DNA of 64,000 nt from a bacterium (GTDB lineage: Bacteria > Gemmatimonadota > Gemmatimonadetes > Longimicrobiales > RSA9), in contig QGVH01000009.1 in NCBI GenBank assembly GCA_003242735.1, positions 62,001 through 126,000 of the forward strand, read 5' to 3'. A program made the translations under genes and the position numbers. Below the pieces are notes generated by a model. That model was not told the DNA's origin, did not search any database, and saw nothing but the letters and a program-made list of their open reading frames with translations. How positions within the stretch are numbered: the first letter of the stretch is position 1; every line of letters starts with the position of its first letter. Below, in pieces: positions 8,556 to 17,841 of the stretch.

Positions 8556-9845
8556 TCAGACCTCGCGCGAGTCCTGTCGCTGGATCCGCGCGCCCAGCAT
8601 GCGCAACCGCTCGTCGATCCGCTCGTAGCCGCGCTCGATCTGGCCGGTGTTGTAGATGTGGCTCTCCCCCTCGGCGCACAGCGCGGCGATCAGCAAGGCC
8701 ATGCCGGCGCGGATGTCGGGGCTCTCGACCACGCCAGCGTGGAGCCGCGAGGGCCCGACGACGACGGCGCGGTGCGGATCACAGAGCACGATCCGCGCGC
8801 CCATCCCGATCACCTTGTCGGCGAAGAACATGCGCGACTCGAACATCTTCTCGTGGATCAGGATGGTGCCCCGGCACTGGGTGGCCACCACCAGCGCGAT
8901 CGAGGTGAGGTCCGCGGGGAACGCGGGCCACGGCCCGTCGTCGATCTTCGGGATGTGCCCGCCCATGTCCATCCGGATCTCGCGCTCCTGGTCCGCCGGG
9001 ACGAACAGGTCGGACCCGCGGATCTCGCAGCGGATGCCGAGGCGCTCGAACGCGAGCAGCGTGGAGTCCAGGTGCTCGACGGCGGCGTCCTCGATCAGGA
9101 TCTCGCCGCCCGTGACCGCGGCCAGACCGATGAACGAACCGACCTCGATGTGGTCGCTGCCGATGCGGTACCGCGCGCCGTGCAGCCGCTCCACGCCCTC
9201 GATCTCCAGTACGTGGGTGCCGATCCCGGAGATTCGCGCACCCATGGCGTTCAGCAAGTGACACAGGTCCTGGACGTGGGGCTCCGCCGCGGCGTTGCGC
9301 AGGCGTGTCGTGCCTTTGGCGAGCACCGCGGCCATGATCGCGTTCTCCGTGGCCGTGACGCTCGGCTCATCGAGGAAGATGTCGGTGCCCACCAGGCCAT
9401 CGGTCTCGATCTGGTAGCCGCGGGTGGCCTGGACGCGGGCGCCGAGGCGACTGAGCGCGAGGAAGTGGGTGTCCACGCGGCGCCGGCCGATGACGTCTCC
9501 GCCGGGCGGGGGCAGCATCATGCGGCCGACGCGGGCGAGCATCGGCCCCGCCAGCAGGATGGAGGCGCGGATGCGCGCGGTCAGCTCGGGCGAGAGCTCG
9601 GACGCCCGCACCTCCCGGGCCTGGAGCCGCACGGTGTTGGGCGCCACCCACTCGAACTCGACACCGACATGGCCGAGCAGCTCCAGTAGGGTACGGACGT
9701 CCCGAATGTCCGGGATGTTCTCGAGGATGACCGGCTCGTCCGTCAGCAGTGAGGCGGCCAGCGCGGGCAGCGCGGCGTTCTTGTTGCCCGCCGGCCGGAT
9801 CTTCCCGCGGAGCGGGTATCCCCCTTCCACAATCAGCTTCGGCAT
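8556..9845 (-). CDS. murA: UDP-N-acetylglucosamine 1-carboxyvinyltransferase MurA (Asp117 type)
   Basis: 429 residues. MurA transfers enolpyruvate from PEP to UDP-GlcNAc, the first committed step of peptidoglycan synthesis. The N-terminus [20 protein letters not shown] and the internal repeats of the EPSP-synthase fold are intact. The loop that normally reads PGGCAIGxRP reads [13 protein letters not shown] here, putting Asp at residue 117 (codon 9497-9495) where most MurA enzymes have the Cys that fosfomycin alkylates. Mycobacterial and chlamydial MurA have the same change, stay active and resist fosfomycin. Length and all other blocks are normal. Confidence 0.95.
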   Translation of the reverse strand: MPKLIVEGGYPLRGKIRPAGNKNAALPALAASLLTDEPVILENIPDIRDVRTLLELLGHVGVEFEWVAPNTVRLQAREVRASELSPELTARIRASILLAGPMLARVGRMMLPPPGGDVIGRRRVDTHFLALSRLGARVQATRGYQIETDGLVGTDIFLDEPSVTATENAIMAAVLAKGTTRLRNAAAEPHVQDLCHLLNAMGARISGIGTHVLEIEGVERLHGARYRIGSDHIEVGSFIGLAAVTGGEILIEDAAVEHLDSTLLAFERLGIRCEIRGSDLFVPADQEREIRMDMGGHIPKIDDGPWPAFPADLTSIALVVATQCRGTILIHEKMFESRMFFADKVIGMGARIVLCDPHRAVVVGPSRLHAGVVESPDIRAGMALLIAALCAEGESHIYNTGQIERGYERIDERLRMLGARIQRQDSREV

Positions 9846-9955
9846 CTGGCTACTCCCCCTGTGGCGCTGCCCGCCGCATCGCGTCCCGGCCCATCCCCCG
9901 ACGGGCCGGCCGCAGTGGAGCGGGCTCGGTCCGCCCCGGCCTAACCCTGTGTGAT

Positions 9956-12187
9956 TTACACGACATCGATCCGAACGTTCAGCGGCTCACCCTCCACCTC
10001 GAGCACGTTCGCCATGGTCCGGTCGCCGACCCGGTTGAACTGGAGCGAGACGCGGCTCGCTCCCACGGCCAGCCGCAAGACGTCGAGGTAGCGGAGGCGC
10101 GGCGGCAAGTGAGGCCGCACGAGGCGCAGCTCCTGCCGCGTCGCCTCGGGCTCGATCCCGAGGATGCCCTGGATGACGGGGAACAGCGCCCCGGCCGCCC
10201 ACGCCTGGGGAGAACACGACACCGGGTAAGCGACGGGCGCATCGGTCTCGCCCCGGGAGATCCCGCAGAACAGCTCCGGGAGGCGGTGGTAGCGGAAGTG
10301 CAGCGACGTGTCGAACAACGCGCCGAGCACCGTGGCGGCCTCGCGCCGCAGACCGTAGCGCGCGAGCCCCTGGGCGATCAGCGCGTTGTCGTGCGGCCAG
10401 ACCGTGCCGTTGTGGTACGAGAGCGGGTTGTAGACCGGCTGCGTCCGCGCCACGGTCCGGATGCCCCAACCGGAGAACATGTGCTCGCCCAGGAGGACAT
10501 CCGCCATGCGGCGGGCCTGCTCGGGCGTCGGCACGCCGGCGAGCAGCAGGTGGCCGGGGTTCGAGGTGATGGTGGGGACCTGCCGCTTCTCGCCGTCGAG
10601 CGCGAGGGCGAAGTAGTCGAGGTCCTCCATCCAGAAGGCCTCGCGGATGCGTGCGGCGAGCTCTTCGGCTTGGCCCCGGAGCGCGGCGGCGCGGGCCGGA
10701 TCGCCCAGCACCTCGTAGAGATACGCCATGCCCTGCTTCGCGGCCACGACGTAGCCCTGCACCTCGACGAGCGCGACGGGGGGCTCCGGCAGCCGGCCGT
10801 CCGGATACGGCACGCCGTCGTGCGAGTCCTTCCAGCCCTGGTTGACGAGCCCGCGAGGAGAGCGGCGCGCGTACTCGACGAAGCCGTCGCCATCGAGGTC
10901 GCCGTAGCGGTCGATCCACTCGATGGCGCGCTCGGCGGCGGGGAGCAGCTCGCGGGCGAACTCCAGGTCGCCGGTCCAGCGCACGGTCTCGGCCAGCAGG
11001 TGCACGAAGAGCGGCGTGGCGTCCACACTGCCGTAGTACGGCGTGTGCGGCACCTCCCGGCACGCCACCATCTCGCCGCGCCGCAGCTCGTGCATGATCT
11101 TGCCCGGCTCCTCCTCGGTGAACTCGTCCACCCGCCTGCCCTGGTACGCCGCCAGGAAGCGGAGGCACGACCTGGCGATGTCCGGACGGACCGGGAGCGT
11201 TTCGAGGCTGGTGATGATCGCGTCGCGGCCGAACGGCGAGGTGAACCACGGAATGCCTGCGGCGATGACCCGCTGGCCGCCCACGTCCACCATGAGCGCG
11301 CGCAGGTCCACGACGGCCTGGTCGAGGGCGGCGTTGAAGAAGTCGTCGTCGCTACGGAACCGCGCCGCGCCTTGTCGCCACTCGTCGTAGGCGGCACGCA
11401 ACGCCGTCACGCGCTCGTTGAACGGCCGCCGCGGCGGAGCCGGGACTCCGTCGACCTCCGCCACGATCCGCACCTCGATCTCGGCCGACTCCCGAGGGTC
11501 GAGCGGCAGGCGCCAGAGCGCGCGGCCGGCCTCCAGCTCGTCCGGCCGCGGCGAGAACTCGAGCCGCGTGCGGCGCAGCACGCCGTCCAGGCCCCGGTAG
11601 AGCCAGACGACCTCGGATTCGCCCACCAGGGGCCGGTAGTACTGCCCGCGCCTCGGCCGGACGGCGCCGCGGACCTCGAAGATGTCGGCGAAGTCCGCGG
11701 CGAAGCGCAGCTCCGCCCAGAAGTCCACCGTGCGGCCGAGGTAGTTGGTGAACACCATCCGGTCGCCCATGCAGTCATCCAGCAGTTGCTCCCTGCGGAT
11801 GTGCATGAAGTTCTTGGGCTCCCGGAAGTCGCCGCCGAACTCGCGGTCGGTGATGGTGAGATCGATCTGCGAGATGAAGACCCGGGCCGCCTGGGAGCTC
11901 AGAACATCGGGCCTTCCGCCGGCCGTGCGCAGCTCGTAATGACTGAGCACGCGCGTGTCCTCGTAGAACAGCCCGAGCTCGCACGCGCCGGCCGGCGCGA
12001 TGTTGCCGGCGGCATCCGTCAGCAGGAAATACCGGTTCTCCTTGAGGACCAGCTCGGTCGCGGCGAGGGAGCGGATCTCGCACGCGATGCGTTCGTAGCC
12101 GAGCAGCTCCGCGCCGGAGACGGGCGTCAGCTCGACGTCTCGCCCACCGGCGCCGCGCTCGGGCCTCCTGGGGCTCGGAGTCGCCAT
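9956..12187 (-). CDS. Amylo-alpha-1,6-glucosidase / glycogen-debranching-type enzyme
   Basis: 743 residues. The first half has the bacterial glycogen-debranching N-terminal domain: [31 protein letters not shown] and [11 protein letters not shown]. The second half is an alpha/alpha-barrel glycosidase with [34 protein letters not shown] and [18 protein letters not shown]. It is predicted to act on alpha-glucan branches or maltooligosaccharides in the cytoplasm; substrate specificity is inferred. The GT4 glycosyltransferase gene ends 21 bases upstream, so the two likely form a glucan or trehalose-type sugar operon. No signal peptide is visible. Confidence 0.85.
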   Translation of the reverse strand: MATPSPRRPERGAGGRDVELTPVSGAELLGYERIACEIRSLAATELVLKENRYFLLTDAAGNIAPAGACELGLFYEDTRVLSHYELRTAGGRPDVLSSQAARVFISQIDLTITDREFGGDFREPKNFMHIRREQLLDDCMGDRMVFTNYLGRTVDFWAELRFAADFADIFEVRGAVRPRRGQYYRPLVGESEVVWLYRGLDGVLRRTRLEFSPRPDELEAGRALWRLPLDPRESAEIEVRIVAEVDGVPAPPRRPFNERVTALRAAYDEWRQGAARFRSDDDFFNAALDQAVVDLRALMVDVGGQRVIAAGIPWFTSPFGRDAIITSLETLPVRPDIARSCLRFLAAYQGRRVDEFTEEEPGKIMHELRRGEMVACREVPHTPYYGSVDATPLFVHLLAETVRWTGDLEFARELLPAAERAIEWIDRYGDLDGDGFVEYARRSPRGLVNQGWKDSHDGVPYPDGRLPEPPVALVEVQGYVVAAKQGMAYLYEVLGDPARAAALRGQAEELAARIREAFWMEDLDYFALALDGEKRQVPTITSNPGHLLLAGVPTPEQARRMADVLLGEHMFSGWGIRTVARTQPVYNPLSYHNGTVWPHDNALIAQGLARYGLRREAATVLGALFDTSLHFRYHRLPELFCGISRGETDAPVAYPVSCSPQAWAAGALFPVIQGILGIEPEATRQELRLVRPHLPPRLRYLDVLRLAVGASRVSLQFNRVGDRTMANVLEVEGEPLNVRIDVV

Positions 12188-12208
12188 GGGCCGGGTGATG
12201 CTCCGCTC

Positions 12209-13273
12209 TCACGCTGCGGCGCCGAGCCGCTCACCCGACCGGCTGGGCGCGGGCCTGCGACGGGCCTCCCGGTACCACGCCACGTGGTCGGCCACCATCC
12301 GGTCGCGGCCGAACCGCTCGGCCGCGCGTCTGCGGCAGGCTTCCCGGTCGAATCCATCGAGCCGGGAGCGGATCGTTTCCACCATCGCGTCCGCGTCGGG
12401 AACCAGGAACCCGGTCACACCCTCTTCGATCAGCTCCGGCGCGCTCCCGCGCGGGAACGCGACCACCGGGCATCCGCACAACATCGCCTCGATCATGACG
12501 AGTCCGAAGGGCTCTTCCCATGCGAGGGGCATGAGCAGCGCGCGTGCGCCGCGCAGCACCTCGGACTTCTGTTCCATTCCCACCTTGCCGAGATAACGCA
12601 CGTGCGGCCGGCCCAGCCGTGGCAGCACCTCCCGTTCCGCGAAGCCGCGCGGCTCGTCCTCCGCGTGGATCGCCCCGCCCACCACGATGGGCACGTGGGC
12701 TCGCTCCGCAACATCGATGGCCACGTGCGGCCCCTTGGGCCGGGACAGCCGCCCGATGAAGCACACGTAGTCGCCGGCGCGCGTCGGCCCCGCGTACCGC
12801 GAGGCGTCGAGGCCGTGGTGGATCGTGCGGACGTGGGGCAGCGGCACCTCGAGCTGCCGCTGCCGTTCGCTGATGGTCACGTAGTACACGTCCGGGAAGA
12901 ACGGGTAGTACGCGGAGCAGAGCGCGTCGCGCTCGTGATGTATGGTGTACACCATCGGAATATCGGGGGCCAGACGCGCGAGCGCCAGCGCCTCCGCGCT
13001 GTGCACGTGCACCACGTCGAACCCGTCCTGCACCACCCGCGCCATCGCCCAGCTGCTGTGGTTCAACGCGGCGAGCGACTCCGGCGGCCAGAACGCGTGC
13101 GGGAGCAACCACTCGAGCCGGGCCGTCGTGCGCGAGTCGCCGGTCGCGAACAGGACCACGTCGTGCCCGGCCGCGACGAGGCCTTCGGCCAGCTCGTAGA
13201 CGACCAGTTCCGTGCCGCCGTAGTCGCGTGGCGGTACGGCCACGAACGGGGTCGATACCAGGGCGATTCTCAT
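12209..13273 (-). CDS. Family 4 glycosyltransferase
   Basis: 354 residues with a GT-B fold. The N-terminal domain starts MRIALVSTPFVAVPPRDYGG and contains the acceptor-side pattern DVVHVHSAEALALARL. The C-terminal domain has CFIGRLSRPKGPHVAID and the donor-binding E-x7-E block PLAWEEPFGLVMIEAMLCG. Such enzymes transfer a sugar from a nucleotide donor; donor and acceptor cannot be read from sequence. It is the first gene before the debranching enzyme and is divergent from the EIIA-Ntr gene. The GC-rich leader (13274-13340) contains a CCCCGGCC/CCGGGG hairpin of unknown significance. Confidence 0.85.
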   Translation of the reverse strand: MRIALVSTPFVAVPPRDYGGTELVVYELAEGLVAAGHDVVLFATGDSRTTARLEWLLPHAFWPPESLAALNHSSWAMARVVQDGFDVVHVHSAEALALARLAPDIPMVYTIHHERDALCSAYYPFFPDVYYVTISERQRQLEVPLPHVRTIHHGLDASRYAGPTRAGDYVCFIGRLSRPKGPHVAIDVAERAHVPIVVGGAIHAEDEPRGFAEREVLPRLGRPHVRYLGKVGMEQKSEVLRGARALLMPLAWEEPFGLVMIEAMLCGCPVVAFPRGSAPELIEEGVTGFLVPDADAMVETIRSRLDGFDREACRRRAAERFGRDRMVADHVAWYREARRRPAPSRSGERLGAAA

Positions 13274-13374
13274 CGTTGGACTGGGCCGGGGTCATGCGCT
13301 TCCCCGGCCGGGCCGGGGAGCATGGTCTGTCGATGTGGGGCGCAAGAGATGTTCCAGTGGGGGTGACGGATTGC

Positions 13375-13404
13375 TTGACACTACCGCTGCGACGCGTCTA
13401 AGAT
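13375..13404 (+). promoter_or_regulatory. Sigma-70 promoter for the EIIA/PII-like operon
   Basis: A perfect TTGACA (13375-13380), an 18-base spacer and TAAGAT (13399-13404, 4 of 6 to consensus). Expected start is near 13411, giving a 29-base leader before the ATG at 13440. It lies in the divergent gap between the GT4 gene and the EIIA gene and is one of the clearest promoters in the window. Confidence 0.75.
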
Positions 13405-13439
13405 CTAGCCGAGTGCCGATGCGGGGTGCCTGCCTGGAA

Positions 13440-13904
13440 ATGAAACTGCTCGAGTACCTCCGCCCCGAGCACATCGTTCTCGATCTCGAGGCGCGAGACA
13501 GCGCCGAGGTGATCCAAACGCTGGTGCGCCGCATCCCGGAACTGGAAGCCGTCGCCGATCCCGCCGCCGTCGCAGAGGCGTTGCTCGCCCGAGAGGCCGC
13601 GCACACGACCGCGCTGGACAACGGGGTCGCGGTCCCCCATGCGACCGTGGCGGGGCTGGACCGGCCGCTGCTGGTGGTGGGGGTCTCGCGGGACGGTGTG
13701 CGGTACGGCCCGGCGGGGCTCGAGCCGGTCCAGGTGTTTTTCCTGCTGCTCTCGCCGCCGGAGCGGGCCGCACTGCACATCAAGTTGCTGGCGCGCATCG
13801 CCCGGCTCGTGCGGCGGCCCGGGCTGGTCGAGCGGCTGGGGGGCGCGGCCAGCCCGGAGGCGGTGTTCCGGGAGCTCGAACGCGTCGACGCTCAGCACGT
13901 GTGA
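13440..13904 (+). CDS. PTS EIIA domain protein, nitrogen-PTS (PtsN) type
   Basis: 154 residues. The single EIIA type-2 domain starts MKLLEYLRPEHIVLDLEARD and contains LDNGVAVPHATVAG, whose His is the phospho-acceptor site (canonical GIAIPHG). The C-terminal helix block PPERAALHIKLLARIARLV also matches. EIIA-Ntr proteins accept phosphate from a PTS phosphocarrier and regulate other proteins rather than transport sugar; no EI, HPr or permease is encoded nearby. The ATG at 13440 fits the promoter and the domain edge better than upstream in-frame starts. A PII-like gene follows after 9 bases. Confidence 0.85.
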   Translation: MKLLEYLRPEHIVLDLEARDSAEVIQTLVRRIPELEAVADPAAVAEALLAREAAHTTALDNGVAVPHATVAGLDRPLLVVGVSRDGVRYGPAGLEPVQVFFLLLSPPERAALHIKLLARIARLVRRPGLVERLGGAASPEAVFRELERVDAQHV

Positions 13905-13913
13905 GGGCCGACG

Positions 13914-14267
13914 ATGCAACTGCTGGTCGCGGTCATCAATCAGGAAGAGAAGCTCGACGAGATCCTCTCGGGTTTCCTCGAGCTGGGCATCACGGGGGCG
14001 ACGATCATCTCCAGTGAGGGGATGGGCCGCGTGCTCTCACACGACATCCCGATCTTCGCGGGTCTCCAGACGCTGCTCGCGCGTTCGCGTCCGCAGAACC
14101 AGACCATCTTCAGTGTCATCAAAGAAGACGAGAAGGTCGAAGGCGCCATCGCGTTGCTCCAGGAGATCTGCGGCGATCTGAACAACCCTGCCACGGGGAT
14201 CGCGTTCACGGTGCCCGTGACGCGGGTCGTCGGGCTCAAGCCCGAGCTGGGCGAAGGCGAGCTTTGA
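13914..14267 (+). CDS. PII-like (P-II family) signalling protein
   Basis: 117 residues with the ferredoxin-like PII pattern: MQLLVAVINQEEKLDEIL, then LELGITGATIISSEGMGRVL, then a C-terminal strand AFTVPVTRVVGL. Compared with GlnB the T-loop is short and lacks the uridylylated Tyr, so it is PII-like rather than a classical GlnB/GlnK. Such trimers bind nucleotides or other small ligands and control partners. Cotranscription with an EIIA-Ntr gene 9 bases upstream suggests a joint sensory module (inference). It is followed by the nitrilase gene after 71 bases. Confidence 0.7.
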   Translation: MQLLVAVINQEEKLDEILSGFLELGITGATIISSEGMGRVLSHDIPIFAGLQTLLARSRPQNQTIFSVIKEDEKVEGAIALLQEICGDLNNPATGIAFTVPVTRVVGLKPELGEGEL

Positions 14268-14338
14268 CGGTCGAGCGTGTGCGGCGGGGCGCCGTCCGAG
14301 CCCGTCGTCGGCGGAGCCCCACCCTCTGGACGTGACGG

Positions 14339-15193
14339 ATGGCACCCCTTCGCCTGGTCGTCTACCAATCGTCCCCGAAGCTGCGGGACCCGGAGGAGAA
14401 CGCACGGCGGATCGTGCGCGCGGCCGCCTCCGTCGAGGCGGACCTGCTCGTCACGCCGGAGCTCTCCCTGACCGGCTACGGTGTGGGGGACGACGTCGCC
14501 CGGCTCGCGGTCGCCGCGGACGTGGGGTGCGTGTTGCCGTTCGGGGGCCTGGGGGATGCGGCGCCCACGCTGGTCGGCCTGGTGGAGCGTGGGGATGCGG
14601 GGATCCACTACAACACGGCCGCGCTGGTGACGTCGGGCCGGGTGGTGTTCCGTCACCGCAAGCTCTACCTGCCCACGTACGGCATGTTCGAGGAGGGCCG
14701 GTTCTTCGGGCGCGGCGGGGAGCTCACGACGTTCGAGCCCGCGGAGGGGTGGCGCGCCGGGGTGCTGATCTGCGAAGATTTCTGGCACCCGGCGTTGGCG
14801 TACGTTCTGGCGGCGGCGCGTGTCCACCTGATCGTGGTCATGGCGGCGGCGGCGGGCCGGGGCGTGTTCCAGGGAGGCGAGGCCGGTGGCCGGTTCGCCT
14901 CTGCGGACGTGTGGGAGCGCATGGCGCGGGTGACGGCCCAGCTCTACGGTGTCTACGTGGTACTGGCCAACCGTACGGGTGTCGAGGGCGCCGTGACGTT
15001 CACGGGCGGGTCGCTGATCGTGGGCCCGGATGGCGGCGTCCTGGCCCGGGGGCCGGAGGAGGGCGAGGCGCTGCTGGAGGCGACGCTCGACCCGGAGGAG
15101 GTGCGTCGCGCCCGGACGCCGTACGCCCACGCCCGGGACGACGATCCCCGGCTGACGATGCGGCTGCTCCAGCGGGTGGTGGAGGGGACGTGA
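14339..15193 (+). CDS. Nitrilase-superfamily carbon-nitrogen hydrolase (possible glutaminase half of NAD synthetase)
   Basis: 284 residues, one CN-hydrolase domain. The E-K-C triad is present: Glu in LVTPELSLTGYG, Lys in FRHRKLYLPTYG and Cys in AGVLICEDFWHP. The family hydrolyses amides or nitriles, releasing ammonia. The order of motifs and the ELSLTGY and HRKLYLPTYG blocks resemble the glutaminase domain of glutamine-dependent NAD synthetases. The next gene overlaps it by four bases (GTGA) and encodes a degenerate NAD-synthetase-like protein, so the pair looks like a split NadE. Another amide substrate is possible. Confidence 0.8.
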   Translation: MAPLRLVVYQSSPKLRDPEENARRIVRAAASVEADLLVTPELSLTGYGVGDDVARLAVAADVGCVLPFGGLGDAAPTLVGLVERGDAGIHYNTAALVTSGRVVFRHRKLYLPTYGMFEEGRFFGRGGELTTFEPAEGWRAGVLICEDFWHPALAYVLAAARVHLIVVMAAAAGRGVFQGGEAGGRFASADVWERMARVTAQLYGVYVVLANRTGVEGAVTFTGGSLIVGPDGGVLARGPEEGEALLEATLDPEEVRRARTPYAHARDDDPRLTMRLLQRVVEGT

Positions 15194-15855
15194 GCGCGGC
15201 GGCCGGGGCCAGGGTGGCGGCCGTGGTGGGCGGGGTCGTCCGCCAGGCCGTGGAGGACGCCGGCGCGAGCGGCGTCGTCCTGCTCGACGACGGGTCCGCG
15301 GAGGCGCGGCTGGCGGCGGAGTGGTGCCGCGCCGCGTTGGGTCCGGAGCGGTTGTTCCCTGTCCCGCCCCCCTCCACGGGCGTGGTGGAGGCGTTGCTCG
15401 CGGCGGTGCGCGGCGTCGTGGGCGTCGCACCCGAGGCGGCTGCTGCGGAGGTCCACCGGCTGGTGGGGCGGCTCGTGGCGCTGGAGCGGCGCGCGCTGCT
15501 CGCCCACCCGGCCAACAAGACGGCTCTACTGCTCGGCGCGGCCGTCCCGCCGGAGCCGCTCCTCCCGCTGGGCGACCTCTACGCCAGCGAGGTGGAGCGG
15601 CTGACCGGGAGCTGGAGCGCGCCGCCCGAGGTGGCGGCGCTCGCGGACTTGGCGGGCGGGATCGCGCGCCTGGATGCGGCGCTGATGGAGCACGTGGACC
15701 GGCGCAGCCCGGTCGGGTCGGCGCTGGCGGCGCTCCCGGAGAGGGCGCGCGCCGCGGTGCGGGACGCCCTCGAAGCGGGGCGCTTCGCGCGCCGGCGCAT
15801 CGGCCTGGTCCCCAAGCTGACGACCCGGACCCTGGGGGTCGATTACTTCGCCTGA
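15190..15855 (+). CDS. NAD synthetase-like protein lacking the PP-loop (probable pseudoenzyme)
   Basis: 221 residues, starting with GTG inside the nitrilase stop (GTGA overlap). Three NadE-like blocks appear in order: PANKTALLLGAA, LLPLGDLYASEVERLTG and LVPKLTTRTLGVDYF, matching the NKSELLLG, GDLYK and PKLSxRTxG regions of NAD synthetase. The N-terminal ATP-binding SGGxDS motif is missing; the equivalent place reads VVLLDDGSAEARLAAEW. Without it adenylation of NaAD is unlikely, so this is probably a regulatory or structural relative. Start choice rests on overlap and frame. No function should be assumed. Confidence 0.65.
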   Translation: MSAAAGARVAAVVGGVVRQAVEDAGASGVVLLDDGSAEARLAAEWCRAALGPERLFPVPPPSTGVVEALLAAVRGVVGVAPEAAAAEVHRLVGRLVALERRALLAHPANKTALLLGAAVPPEPLLPLGDLYASEVERLTGSWSAPPEVAALADLAGGIARLDAALMEHVDRRSPVGSALAALPERARAAVRDALEAGRFARRRIGLVPKLTTRTLGVDYFA

Positions 15856-15879
15856 ACCCTCTGCGGCGGGAGGCCCAAG

Positions 15880-16482
15880 GTGGTGTGGACCGTAGTGACC
15901 GGCTCGGCGCAGGCCGCGCCCGACGTGCTGGAGCGGCTGGATCGTCTCGCGGCGGCGGAGTGGGTCACGGCGATCGGGACACTGGTGATGGCGGCGCTCA
16001 TCGTCGGTGTGGCGGTGGCGGCGCTCCTCGTCCTGCGTTCGTTGAACCACACGGTGACGCAGACGATGCGGGGCGTGGAGCGCGCCGTCGCGCGGCTCGA
16101 GCCGCGGGTGGAGCCCATCCTCGACCGAGCGGGTAAGATAGCGGAAGACGCCAGCCACGTGAGCCACTCCCTCCGTCAGGAGGTGGCCCGGGTCCAGGAA
16201 ATGCTGGCGGATGTGAGCGAGCGCCTGTACGAGGGGCTGGACGAGGCAGAGGCCCGGGTCCGCCGCTTCGGCGCGGTGTTGCGGGTCGTCCAGCGCGAGG
16301 CGGAGGACCTGCTCCTGGACGCGGCGGCCGCGGCGCGCGGCGTGCACGTGGCGGTGGATCGGCTGAGAGGCCGGCCGGGATCCGGGCGGCGCATCGCCCG
16401 GGCCGACGCGTTCGACACCGAGGCCGACGGGCTCGAGGCACACGGGCCCCGGCGGCGAACGGCGGCGCCGGGCGAGGACTGA
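15880..16482 (+). CDS. Membrane-anchored coiled-coil protein (DUF948-like)
   Basis: 200 residues. One transmembrane segment lies near residues 30-53 (AIGTLVMAALIVGVAVAALL), followed by a long amphipathic helical region with DRAGKIAEDASHVSHSLRQE, the pattern of DUF948-type general stress proteins. The C-terminal 50 residues are Arg/Gly/Ala-rich. GTG start at 15880 is preceded by GGGAGG at good spacing. A YtxH-like gene follows after 31 bases; DUF948 and YtxH genes are often neighbours and both are linked to envelope stress. Function unknown. Confidence 0.65.
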   Translation: MVWTVVTGSAQAAPDVLERLDRLAAAEWVTAIGTLVMAALIVGVAVAALLVLRSLNHTVTQTMRGVERAVARLEPRVEPILDRAGKIAEDASHVSHSLRQEVARVQEMLADVSERLYEGLDEAEARVRRFGAVLRVVQREAEDLLLDAAAAARGVHVAVDRLRGRPGSGRRIARADAFDTEADGLEAHGPRRRTAAPGED

Positions 16483-16513
16483 CCCCGGGACGTGATCGCG
16501 AGGGAGGACGACG

Positions 16514-16873
16514 ATGGCGCAGCACGGTGCGAGAGACTTCGTGGCCGCGTTCGCAGTCGGCGCCGCGTTGGGCGTGGGCGCCGCGTTGCTGCTGCGCCCC
16601 GAGCCGCCGACGCGGACGGAGCGCCTGCTCCGCGAGCTCACCCCGTACCGCAAGCGGCTGCGCAAGCACGTGCGCCGCGCATCTCGCCGCCTGCGTGGCC
16701 GGGGGGACGAGCTGAAGGACGAGATGCTGGCGATCGGGCGTGACTTCCTGAGAGACCTCCGCGCGGAGGCGAACGAGATCGTGGCGCAGGCGCGCGCGGA
16801 ACTCGTGCGCGCGGTCGAGGACGAGGTCGCCCGGACCCGGCGCGAACGGCGCCGCGCCCAGGCCGAGGCGTGA
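16514..16873 (+). CDS. YtxH-like small membrane protein
   Basis: 119 residues: a short cytoplasmic or periplasmic N-terminus, a single Gly/Ala-rich transmembrane helix (FVAAFAVGAALGVGAALLL, residues 9-27), then a highly basic helical tail rich in Arg and Glu. This is the layout of YtxH-domain proteins. AGGGAGG lies about 7 bases before the ATG. It is the second of two small membrane proteins in a row. No catalytic motif; role in envelope stress is only inferred from the family. Confidence 0.6.
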   Translation: MAQHGARDFVAAFAVGAALGVGAALLLRPEPPTRTERLLRELTPYRKRLRKHVRRASRRLRGRGDELKDEMLAIGRDFLRDLRAEANEIVAQARAELVRAVEDEVARTRRERRRAQAEA

Positions 16874-16895
16874 CCGCGAGCGGGGATCGCGAGCG

Positions 16896-17816
16896 TTGCG
16901 CTGGCTCCTGAGCGTCGTCGGGGCGATCGCGTTGCTCCTGCTCTTACCGGACGCCGGGTGGGCGTTCGGGCCGGCGACCCACGCCTTCCTGGGCCACCGC
17001 CTGCTGGATTCCCTGCACCTCCTGCCCGACGTGGTGGCCTCGCTGCTGCGCGCCTACCCGCAGAGCTTCCTCTACGGCTCGCTCGCGGCGGACATCTCCC
17101 TCGCCAAGAAGTACGTGCCGGCGGGACGCCACTGCCACTTCTGGCACGTGGGCGAGGAGATCTTCGAGGCGGCAGACAACGACCGTCTCCGCGCCGTCGC
17201 GCTCGGGTACCTCAGCCACCTCGCGGCGGACACCATCGCCCACAACTTCTACATCCCCAGGCAGCTCATGCTGACGAGTTCGACCCGGGCGCTCGGGCAC
17301 TCGTACTGGGAGCACCGCCTGGATATGCAGCTCGGCGAGTCCTACACCGCCCTCGCGCGCGAGGTGGTCATGGACTACGACCACACAGAGGCGGACGCCC
17401 TCTTCGACCGCGTGCTCAGCGGGACGATCTTCTCCTTCGAGACGAACCGCCGGATCTTCCGGGGGATGATCCGGTTCCAGGACAACGAGCGGTGGCAGGC
17501 GGTCTTCGATCGCGTGCTGCAATACTCGCGGTGGGAGCTCCCTCAGCCCGACATGGAGGCGTACCTCTCCCGCGCGTTCGACCTGGTGGTGGACTACCTG
17601 GTGCGCCGTCGCGACTCCATCGCCGCTCGCCTCGACCCCACGGGCGACTTCAACCTCCAGCTCGCGAAAAAGGTCCGCCGGCTCGCGATCCGTGAAGGCG
17701 CGCTGCGGCGCCCCGAGCTGCTTCGTGAGCTCGCTGACGATTTCTTCCCGCTCCCGTCGTTCGGCCTGAACTACTGGGAGCGGAGCGCCACGACGCTCGC
17801 CCCGCCGGCGGGCTGA
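16896..17816 (+). CDS. Zinc-dependent phospholipase C family protein, exported
   Basis: 306 residues. A signal peptide (LLSVVGAIALLLLLPDAGWA) ends near residue 23. The mature part begins FGPATHAFLGHRLLD and contains GRHCHFWHVGEEIFEAAD and GYLSHLAADTIAHNFYIPRQ, which supply the His and Asp residues of the zinc-dependent PLC / S1-P1 nuclease-like fold. It may hydrolyse phospholipids outside the cytoplasmic membrane; the substrate is not known. Translation starts at a TTG at 16896, since no ATG or GTG is placed correctly. It ends 25 bases before the convergent gatB. Confidence 0.75.
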   Translation: MRWLLSVVGAIALLLLLPDAGWAFGPATHAFLGHRLLDSLHLLPDVVASLLRAYPQSFLYGSLAADISLAKKYVPAGRHCHFWHVGEEIFEAADNDRLRAVALGYLSHLAADTIAHNFYIPRQLMLTSSTRALGHSYWEHRLDMQLGESYTALAREVVMDYDHTEADALFDRVLSGTIFSFETNRRIFRGMIRFQDNERWQAVFDRVLQYSRWELPQPDMEAYLSRAFDLVVDYLVRRRDSIAARLDPTGDFNLQLAKKVRRLAIREGALRRPELLRELADDFFPLPSFGLNYWERSATTLAPPAG

Positions 17817-17841
17817 CGCCCGGAGCTCCGCGAGAGGGGAC

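Noticed and set aside
9749..13366. Open frame of about 1200 codons on the plus strand opposite the debranching enzyme and GT4 genes
   Set aside because: Antisense to two clear genes; the translated product is Arg/Gly/Val-rich with no domain pattern.
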